DNA of 64,000 nt from Novosphingobium sp. B 225 (GTDB taxonomy: Bacteria > Pseudomonadota > Alphaproteobacteria > Sphingomonadales > Sphingomonadaceae): NCBI RefSeq assembly GCF_002198665.1, contig NZ_MWLM01000034.1:79468-143467 (forward strand), given 5' to 3'. The notes below the pieces were generated by a model. That model saw nothing but the letters and a program-made list of their open reading frames with translations, had not been told where the DNA came from and did no database searches. Positions 51,616-58,508 of the stretch are shown here, piece after piece; positions within the stretch are counted from its first letter, which is position 1, and each line of letters opens with the position of its first letter. A program made the position numbers and the translations under genes.

Positions 51616-53589
51616 TTGACGAAGTTTAACAGGCCAGCCCTGCTTTCCTTGCTGCTACTGACCGCAACCGGATCGGCGCTGGTCGCCCGCCCGGTGGCTG
51701 CCCCGCGCTGGAACACGGATGAAGCGCGCACGATCGCCGCGTGGAAACCGCGCGCGGCCCCGCGGCCCGATCCCCGGATCGAAGCGCGGATCCGCCAGAT
51801 CCTGTCCGGCATGACGCTGGAACAGAAGATCGGGCAGATGACCCAGCCCAGCATCCTGTCGGTCACTCCGGACGAAGTGCGGCACTATGCCATCGGCTCG
51901 GTGCTTAACGGCGGCGGCGGCTGGCCGGGTGGAAACAAGCACGCCAGCGTGGCCGACTGGGTCAAGCTGGCCAAGGCTTATGAACAGGCCTCGCTGAGCA
52001 CCGACATGAAGATCAAGGTGCCGGTGATCTGGGGCGTGGATGCGGTCCACGGCCACAATAACATCTATGGCGCCACCACATTCCCCCAGAACATCGGGCT
52101 GGGGGCGACAAATGATCCCGATCTGGTCGAACGGATCGGACGCGCCACCGCGCGTCAGGTCCGCGCCACCGGGATCGGCTGGGCCTTTGCCCCGACTCTG
52201 GCAGTGGTCCAGAACCAACGCTGGGGGCGGTCCTATGAAGGGTACAGCAGTGATCCGGCGTTGGTTTCACGCCTGGGATCGGCGCTGGTGCGCGGGCTGC
52301 AGGGCAAGCTGAACGGCGACGGCGATGTGCTTGCCTCGGCCAAGCATTTCGTCGGCGATGGCGGCACCTGGCGCGGGATCGATCAGGGCGAAAACCGCTC
52401 TGGCGAAGTAACCCTCGCATCGCTGCACGGCGCGGGGTACTACGCAGCGCTCGATGCCGGGGCGCAGACCGTAATGGTCAGCTACAATTCCTGGGCACGT
52501 GACGGGGCGCAGGTGCAGGGCAAGATGCACGGCAACCGCGCGCTGGTAACCGGCGTGCTCAAGGACCGGCTCAAGTTCGACGGGCTGGTCGTGTCCGACT
52601 GGAACGCGATCGAGCAGGTCACCGGGTGCGAGCGCGATCACTGCCCCGCCGCGTTCAACGCCGGGGTCGATCTGTTCATGGTTCCCGACAACTGGAAAAG
52701 CTTCATCGCCAAGGCAGTGGCGGACGTGCGCGAAGGGCGTGTGCCGATGGCGCGGATCGACGATGCGGTCAGCCGGATCTTGCGCGTCAAGCTGCGCATG
52801 GGGCTGCTGGAACGTCCGACCAGCGCAGGCAAACTGACCGGCGATACCGCGCATCTTGATGCCCGCGCGCTGGCCCAGGAAGCCGTGCGGAAAAGCGCGG
52901 TTCTGTTCAAGAATGACAATGCCGTGCTGCCGCTGGCACCCGGCAAGCGGATTCTGGTGGTCGGCGCGGGGGCGGACAGCTTCCCCGCACAGTCGGGCGG
53001 CTGGTCAATGACCTGGCAGGGCGATGAAACCGACAATGCCGACTATCCGCTGGGCGAAACGCTGCTGGGCGGCCTGAAGCGGGTCTATGGCGCGGATCAG
53101 GTGGCCTATTCGGCCGATGGCAGCCTGTTCGCGGCGGGCAAGTACGATGCCGTGATCGCCGTGATGGGCGAACGCCCCTATGCCGAAATGAAAGGCGATG
53201 TGCGCTGGCCCGCGCCGCTGGCCCATTCGGTGCTCTATCCCGATCAGGCTGCATTGCTGGCCCGTGTAGCGGGGCAGGGCACTCCGGTGGTCTCGGTGCT
53301 CTATTCGGGCCGGGCCACCTATTCAACCGACCTGATCAACCGTTCCGATGCTTTCGTTGCCGCCTTCCTCCCAGGCAGCGAGGCTGGGGCTCTCGCCGAT
53401 CTCATCGCGGGTCGGCAGGGTCTCGATTTTCACGGCCGCCTGCCAGTCGCCTGGCCCAACACCGCCTGCCCATCAGGCAGTGAGCCGATTGGCGAGCGGC
53501 TGTTCGCGCGGGGCTTCGGCCTGTCCTATGCCCATCGGGTCGCGACAGGCAGACTGGCCGAAGCCCCCATTGTTCCCGCTTGCCCCTGA
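51616..53589 (+). CDS. Exported glycoside hydrolase family 3 beta-glucosidase
   Basis: A 657-residue retaining exo-glycosidase of GH3. A signal peptide starts it (RPALLSLLLLTATGSALVAR). The N-terminal barrel has MTLEQKIGQMTQPSI, WGVDAVHGHNNIYGATTFPQ, NQRWGRSYEGYSSDPAL, SAKHFVGDGGTWRGIDQGEN and the nucleophile Asp328 in GLVVSDWNAIEQV. The second domain, with NDNAVLPLAPGKRILVVGAG, AVMGERPYAEMKGD, and a final DFHGRLPVAWP stretch, is complete, but no fibronectin-III domain follows, which explains the shortness compared with larger members. The start is TTG at 51616; no in-frame ATG retains the signal peptide. It resembles exo-1,3/1,4-beta-glucosidases, acting in the periplasm on imported oligosaccharides. 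Confidence 0.92.
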   Translation: MTKFNRPALLSLLLLTATGSALVARPVAAPRWNTDEARTIAAWKPRAAPRPDPRIEARIRQILSGMTLEQKIGQMTQPSILSVTPDEVRHYAIGSVLNGGGGWPGGNKHASVADWVKLAKAYEQASLSTDMKIKVPVIWGVDAVHGHNNIYGATTFPQNIGLGATNDPDLVERIGRATARQVRATGIGWAFAPTLAVVQNQRWGRSYEGYSSDPALVSRLGSALVRGLQGKLNGDGDVLASAKHFVGDGGTWRGIDQGENRSGEVTLASLHGAGYYAALDAGAQTVMVSYNSWARDGAQVQGKMHGNRALVTGVLKDRLKFDGLVVSDWNAIEQVTGCERDHCPAAFNAGVDLFMVPDNWKSFIAKAVADVREGRVPMARIDDAVSRILRVKLRMGLLERPTSAGKLTGDTAHLDARALAQEAVRKSAVLFKNDNAVLPLAPGKRILVVGAGADSFPAQSGGWSMTWQGDETDNADYPLGETLLGGLKRVYGADQVAYSADGSLFAAGKYDAVIAVMGERPYAEMKGDVRWPAPLAHSVLYPDQAALLARVAGQGTPVVSVLYSGRATYSTDLINRSDAFVAAFLPGSEAGALADLIAGRQGLDFHGRLPVAWPNTACPSGSEPIGERLFARGFGLSYAHRVATGRLAEAPIVPACP

Positions 53590-53636
53590 CGGGGACGCGT
53601 GGAACAGTGGCGAACGGGTTTGAGGGAGCCGGGGCG

Positions 53637-55142
53637 ATGACGCCGATCAGGAAAATTCTCATCGCGGGGGGCGGATCGTCCGGCTGGATGACTGCGGCCT
53701 TGCTCGCGCGGCTGTTCCAGGGCCTGTACGAGATCGTGCTGGTCGAAAGCGATCAGATCGGCACCATCGGCGTGGGCGAAGCGACGATCCCCGCGATCAA
53801 GAAGTACACCGAACTGCTGGGGCTGGACGAGGATGAATTCATCGCCCGCACCCAGGCCAGCTTCAAACTGGGGATCCAGTTCGTTGACTGGTGGAAGCAG
53901 GGTTCCAGCTATATCCACGGGTTCGGGGTGATCGGGCAGGACTGGGAATGGCTGCGGATGCACCATTACTGGCTGAAAGCCCACCAGCAAGGCCGCGCCG
54001 ATGATTTCGCCGCCTATTCGATCAACACCGCTGCGGCGCTGGAAAACAAGTTCCTGCGCGCGCAGACCCAGATGGGGGATAGTCCGCTTAGCGAGATCGG
54101 CCACGCGTTCCATTTCGATGCGGCGCTGTTCGCACGGTTCCTGTCCGCCTATGCCCAGGAACGCGGCGTGCGGCGGCGCGAGGGCAAGATCACGGACGTC
54201 ACCTTGCGCCCCGATGACGGGTTCATCGACAGCGTGACGATGCAAGATGGCGAAGTGATCAAGGCCGATCTGTTCGTCGATTGCTCGGGCTTTCGCGGGC
54301 TGTTCATCAATCAGGCGCTGGGGGTCCCGTTCGAGGACTGGTCGCACTGGCTGCCGTGCGACCGGGCGATTGCTGTGCCGTGCGAGCGCTCGGAAAACTT
54401 CACCCCCTACACCCGCTCCACCGCACACGGCGCGGGCTGGCAGTGGCGCATTCCCTTGCAGCACCGCACCGGCAACGGGCACGTGTTTTCCAGCAGGTTC
54501 ATGGACGATGCCGAGGCCGAGCGGATACTGCTATCCAATCTGGACGGTGCGCCGCGTGCCGATCCGTTCAAGGTCGATTTCAAGGCCGGCAAGCGCAAGG
54601 AACTGTGGCACAAGAACTGTGTCGCGGTCGGGCTGGCGGGGGGCTTTCTGGAGCCGCTGGAATCGACCAGCCTGCATCTGGTTCAGGCCGGGATCATCCG
54701 CATGGTCCGGCTGCTGCCCGACGCCGGTTTCGACGCCGCGACCATTGCCGAATTCAACCGTCAGACCGATTTCGAATACGAACGGATCCGCGATTTCATC
54801 ATTCTGCACTACAAGGCGACCGAGCGGGACGATACGCCGTTCTGGGACTATTGCCGGACCATGGATGTGCCCGACACCTTGCAGCGCAAGGTCGATCTGT
54901 GGATGGCCAACGGGCGCATCTTCCGTGAGGATGAGGAACTGTTCGCCGAGGAAAGCTGGATCCAGGTGTTCCTGGGGCAGGGCTGGGTGCCGCGCGGGTA
55001 CGATCCGCTGGTCGATATCAAGAGCGACGCGCAGATCGCCCAGTACCTCAGCAACATCGCGGCAGTGATCGGCAAATGCGTCAAGGTGATGCCAAGCCAC
55101 GCCGAATATGTCGCCAAGACCTGCCCCGCCCCGGCGGCATGA
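53637..55142 (+). CDS. Tryptophan-halogenase-like flavoprotein
   Basis: A 501-residue protein of the flavin-dependent tryptophan halogenase family. The FAD loop is IAGGGSSGWMTAALLARLF, and GVGEATIPAIKKY follows. Lys77 in ASFKLGIQFVDW aligns with the catalytic Lys of PrnA/RebH. GWQWRIPLQHR gives the WxWxIP motif, and FLEPLESTSLHLVQAG holds the conserved Glu. So the halogenase residues look intact. In sphingomonads and xanthomonads such genes are common partners of TonB-receptor loci, where no halogenated product is known. ATG 53637 has GAGGGAGCC upstream; a frame from 53580 overlaps GH3 and is less likely. Its stop overlaps the GH30 start. Confidence 0.88.
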   Translation: MTPIRKILIAGGGSSGWMTAALLARLFQGLYEIVLVESDQIGTIGVGEATIPAIKKYTELLGLDEDEFIARTQASFKLGIQFVDWWKQGSSYIHGFGVIGQDWEWLRMHHYWLKAHQQGRADDFAAYSINTAAALENKFLRAQTQMGDSPLSEIGHAFHFDAALFARFLSAYAQERGVRRREGKITDVTLRPDDGFIDSVTMQDGEVIKADLFVDCSGFRGLFINQALGVPFEDWSHWLPCDRAIAVPCERSENFTPYTRSTAHGAGWQWRIPLQHRTGNGHVFSSRFMDDAEAERILLSNLDGAPRADPFKVDFKAGKRKELWHKNCVAVGLAGGFLEPLESTSLHLVQAGIIRMVRLLPDAGFDAATIAEFNRQTDFEYERIRDFIILHYKATERDDTPFWDYCRTMDVPDTLQRKVDLWMANGRIFREDEELFAEESWIQVFLGQGWVPRGYDPLVDIKSDAQIAQYLSNIAAVIGKCVKVMPSHAEYVAKTCPAPAA

Positions 55143-56572
55143 TGCCTTCCCCCGCCCCGTTTACCCGCGCGCTGGCCGCGCTGCTGCTGGCATTGGCGCT
55201 GGCGGCCTGCGCGCATGTGCCGGGAATGGGGCCGAAGGCGCAGGTCTGGGCCAGCAGCATGGATGGCGCGCGCAAGCTGGAACGGCAGGCAGACCTGGCC
55301 CCCGGCGATGCTGCGGGTGCGGTTCTGACGCTCGATCCGGGCAAGACCGACCAGACCATGGTCGGGTTCGGCGCGGCGATGACCGATGCCTCTGCGCAAT
55401 TGTTCCAGACCGCGCTCAGCCCCGCGCAGCGCAAGGCGCTGTTTGCAGAGCTGTTCGGACGGCAGGGGCTGGGCCTCAATTTCCTGCGGGTGCCGATCGG
55501 AGCTTCGGACTTTTCGGCCCGGCATTACAGCCTCGATGATGTGCCGCCGGGGCAGTCCGACCCTGATCTGACGCACTTCTCCATGGCCGAACCGCAGCGC
55601 TTTCAAATCCCGGCATTGCAGGCAGCAAAGCGGGTCAATCCCGGCCTGGTGCTGATGGCCAGCCCGTGGAGCGCACCGGCCTGGATGAAAGACAGCCAGA
55701 GCCTGATCAAGGGCCGCCTGCGGCGCGATGCCTATGGAGCCTATGCGGCCTATTTCACCCGCTATCTGTCGGAAATGCGCCGTGCCGGACTGCCGGTGCG
55801 CTATGTCTCGGTGCAGAATGAGCCGCAGTTCGAGCCCGAAAACTATCCCGGCATGCGGATGACCCCGGCCGATCGCGCAGCCTTTGTCGCCACTGCGCTG
55901 GGTCCGGCTTTGGCGGGCAGCGGGACCGAAATCCTTGAATGGGACCACAATTGGGACCATCCTGAAGAGCCACTGGCGGTGTTGGCCGATCCCGCGGCGG
56001 CGCCTTATGTCGCCGGTGTGGCGTGGCACTGCTATGGCGGCGATCCCAGAGTTATGGGTCAAGTGCGCGCCGCGCATCCAGGCAAGCAGGTGTTCTTTTC
56101 CGAATGTTCCGGCGGGGAATGGTCGCCCAATTGGGGTGAGGCGATGGGCTGGATGTTCGACAATCTGATTGTGGCCCCGGTTCGCGCCGGATCGAAGGGC
56201 ACGATCCTGTGGAACCTCGCGCTCGATCCCGCGCACGGGCCGCACCTTGGCGGGTGCGGGGATTGCCGGGGCGTGGTGACCATCGATCCTGCCACCGGCA
56301 CAGTGACCCGTAACCTGGAATACTATGTGCTGGGCCATGCCAGCCGGTTCGTCCGCCGCGGCGCGGTGCGGATCGACAGCGGGGACCAGCTGGCGGGGAT
56401 CAGCCATGCCGCGTTCCGCAACCGTGATGGCTCGCTGGTCCTGCTCGCGCGCAATGGGGGCAAGGCAGAGCAAAGGCTTGCCATCAGCCTGGGCGACAGG
56501 GCATGGTCACTGACGATGCCCGCCGGAGAAATCATGACCCTGATCTGGCCCGCCGCAGCCAGCAAACTGTGA
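55139..56572 (+). CDS. Glycoside hydrolase family 30 glucosylceramidase-like lipoprotein
   Basis: A 477-residue GH30 enzyme. The N-terminus is a lipoprotein signal, ALLLALALAACAHVP (LAAC lipobox). The barrel contains GFGAAMTDASAQLFQ, LNFLRVPIGASDFSARHYS, ASPWSAPAWMKDSQ, the acid/base Glu228 in VSVQNEPQFEPEN, VAWHCYGGDPRVM and the nucleophile Glu322 in VFFSECSGGEW. The final beta domain ends ...GEIMTLIWP. GH30 members of this branch cleave beta-1,6-glucan or glucosides such as glucosylceramide. ATG 55139 overlaps the halogenase stop (ATGA), and its end overlaps the permease start. Confidence 0.9.
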   Translation: MMPSPAPFTRALAALLLALALAACAHVPGMGPKAQVWASSMDGARKLERQADLAPGDAAGAVLTLDPGKTDQTMVGFGAAMTDASAQLFQTALSPAQRKALFAELFGRQGLGLNFLRVPIGASDFSARHYSLDDVPPGQSDPDLTHFSMAEPQRFQIPALQAAKRVNPGLVLMASPWSAPAWMKDSQSLIKGRLRRDAYGAYAAYFTRYLSEMRRAGLPVRYVSVQNEPQFEPENYPGMRMTPADRAAFVATALGPALAGSGTEILEWDHNWDHPEEPLAVLADPAAAPYVAGVAWHCYGGDPRVMGQVRAAHPGKQVFFSECSGGEWSPNWGEAMGWMFDNLIVAPVRAGSKGTILWNLALDPAHGPHLGGCGDCRGVVTIDPATGTVTRNLEYYVLGHASRFVRRGAVRIDSGDQLAGISHAAFRNRDGSLVLLARNGGKAEQRLAISLGDRAWSLTMPAGEIMTLIWPAAASKL

Positions 56573-57840
56573 CTGCGTGGTTGCGCGGCCTGGGATTGAG
56601 CGGGGCGTTTGTTTCGGTCACCACGCTGTTCTTCGTCTGGGGCTTCATCAGTTCGAACAACGATCCCCTGATCGTCACCCTGCGCGCGGCATTTGGCCTT
56701 GGCTATACCCAGGGTCTGGCGGTGCAACTGGTCAGTTTTGTCGCCTTCGGGCTGATGTCGCTGCCGGCGGCCTGGCTCAGCGAACGGTTGGGGCTGCTGC
56801 GGGCGATCCTGCTGGCCTTGCTGACCATGATCGGCGCCTGCCTGCTGCTGCGCGTGGTGCTGCCGTGGCATAGCTATGGCGCGATCCTGCTGGCGCTGTT
56901 CGTGCTGGCGGTGGGGGTCAACATGCTGCAAGTCGCCGCCAATCCGCTCGCGGCCGCACTTGGCCCCGCGCAGACCAGCCATTTCCGGCTCAGCTTGGCG
57001 CAGGCGTTCAATTCGCTGGGGGTGGTCATGGGGGCCCATTTCGGATCGCGAATCATGCTGGGGGACCGGGCCATGGTGGCCCACCCCGGCGGACTGGCCA
57101 GCGCGGCGGACCGGACCGAGGCGCTGGGCGCGGTAAGCTATGCCTATGGGGTTATGACCGTGCTGCTGCTGGCCTTGCTGGCTTTCCTGTGGCTGCAGCG
57201 CGCGCGGATCACGGCTGCTGCGGCGGGGATCGCACCCGCGCCGCAAAGCTCGGTCTTCGCGGCGCTCCATTCGCGCTGGGCCGTGGCTGGGGCTGTGGCG
57301 ATCGGGCTCTATGTCGGGGCAGAGGTTTCGATCGGCAGCGTGATGATCAATTTCCTGCACCAGCCCGGCGTGCTGAACCTGCCGTTCGAGCGCGGCGGGG
57401 AATTGCTCGCCAACCTTTACTGGGGCGGAGCGCTGGTCGGGCGGTTCATTGGCGCGGCCTTGCTGACCCGGGTGCCCGCGCCGCGCCTGCTGGCGATCAA
57501 CGCGCTGTGCGCCGCCGCGCTGTGCCTGCTGGCGCTGGGCGGGCAGGGGGCCGTCGCCGGCTATGCCGCCTTGGCGGTGGGGCTGTTCAATTCGATCATG
57601 TTCCCGACGATCTTCACGATCACGCTGGAACGCGCCGGGGTAACGCAAAGCTCCACCTCGGGCCTGCTTTGCCTGGCGATCGCGGGGGGCGGGCTGATCC
57701 CGTTGCTGGTCGGGCTGATTGCCGACAGCACCAGCCTGTCGCTGGCCTTCAGCGTGCCCGCCCTGGCCTATGCGGCAATCGCCTGTTTTGCGCTCAGCGC
57801 GCTGCGCAGCCCGGGGCGCGGGTCAGCTTTGCCGCTTTGA
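56569..57840 (+). CDS. Sugar MFS transporter, FucP/GluP type (second copy)
   Basis: A 423-residue inner-membrane permease related to the one at 2.2-3.5 kb. Shared stretches are LFFVWGFISSNNDPLIVTLR, NMLQVAANPLAAALGPAQTS, LSLAQAFNSLGVVMGAHFGS and GLFNSIMFPTIFTITLERAG. About 12 helices. Start GTG 56569 overlaps the GH30 stop (GTGA); the frame up to 56503 lies inside GH30. The locus context suggests uptake of glucose or a disaccharide released by GH3/GH30. Its last 47 bases overlap the end of the convergent SGNH-hydrolase gene, so both C-termini are coded by the same DNA. Confidence 0.9.
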   Translation: MTAWLRGLGLSGAFVSVTTLFFVWGFISSNNDPLIVTLRAAFGLGYTQGLAVQLVSFVAFGLMSLPAAWLSERLGLLRAILLALLTMIGACLLLRVVLPWHSYGAILLALFVLAVGVNMLQVAANPLAAALGPAQTSHFRLSLAQAFNSLGVVMGAHFGSRIMLGDRAMVAHPGGLASAADRTEALGAVSYAYGVMTVLLLALLAFLWLQRARITAAAAGIAPAPQSSVFAALHSRWAVAGAVAIGLYVGAEVSIGSVMINFLHQPGVLNLPFERGGELLANLYWGGALVGRFIGAALLTRVPAPRLLAINALCAAALCLLALGGQGAVAGYAALAVGLFNSIMFPTIFTITLERAGVTQSSTSGLLCLAIAGGGLIPLLVGLIADSTSLSLAFSVPALAYAAIACFALSALRSPGRGSALPL

Positions 57841-58477
57841 ATCCGCCAGTCAGCACCTTGCGCCAGATCGCATAGCCTGCCGCCGTCATGTGCAGCCGGT
57901 CCGAAATATACAGCGCATCCTGCGGCTTCCCGTCCTTGAGCATTGGCGTCACCACATCGACATAGGCCAGATCGCGCCGTTCGCGGGCCAGCCGGGCAAC
58001 CCCGGCGTTGAAAGCGCTCTGAGCCGCAAACTGGTCCCACCGGCTGGGCGATGGCTTGGCGGCAAGGAACCACACCGGCGTTGCCCCCAGCGCCGCGTCC
58101 TTGCGGGCCATGAATTCGGCAAACCGGGCCTGGGCCTGATCGGGCGTCGCACCTGATGCCAGGTCATTCTCACCGGCATAGAACACGATCCGGCTGGGGC
58201 GGTATTGCGCCACCAGCCGGTCAAAGTTTGCGTTGACATCGGCAATGGTCGATCCGCCAAACCCGCGCCGGACCAGCGGAAAGGTGAAGTCCTGCTTCAG
58301 GTTGAACCAGAACCGGATGCTGGAACTGCCCACGAACAGCGTGGCGCATGGCGGTGGCGGCAAGCTCTCATCCTCGACCTTGAAGACATAAAGCTCCTCG
58401 GCAAAGCGTGGCGGCGCGTCGGCGGCGGCAAGCGGGGAGGCGAGCAGGGCGGCGGCGAGGAGGAGCAGGCGTTTCAT
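57794..58477 (-). CDS. SGNH/GDSL-family hydrolase, exported
   Basis: A 227-residue esterase-type protein with signal peptide MKRLLLLAAALLASPLAAAD. The catalytic blocks are present: block I ATLFVGSSSIRFW with the nucleophile Ser, GFGGSTIADVNANF (block II Gly), YAGENDLASGATP (block III Asn), and DRLHMTAAGYAIW with the Asp-x-x-His pair. In a glucoside locus it could deacylate substituted sugars. ATG 58477 is the start of the signal peptide; the longer frame to 58771 runs into the next gene. It overlaps the permease tail to tail (57794-57840) and follows the PEP-carboxylase-like gene on the same strand. Confidence 0.88.
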   Translation of the reverse strand: MKRLLLLAAALLASPLAAADAPPRFAEELYVFKVEDESLPPPPCATLFVGSSSIRFWFNLKQDFTFPLVRRGFGGSTIADVNANFDRLVAQYRPSRIVFYAGENDLASGATPDQAQARFAEFMARKDAALGATPVWFLAAKPSPSRWDQFAAQSAFNAGVARLARERRDLAYVDVVTPMLKDGKPQDALYISDRLHMTAAGYAIWRKVLTGGFKAAKLTRAPGCAAR

Positions 58478-58508
58478 CCCCCCACCATGCCCCCATGCCG
58501 CCCCGGCA

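Noticed and set aside
53637..55142. Halogenase as part of a natural-product cluster
   Set aside because: There are no NRPS, PKS, tailoring or resistance genes nearby; the gene sits in a carbohydrate locus with overlapping neighbours.
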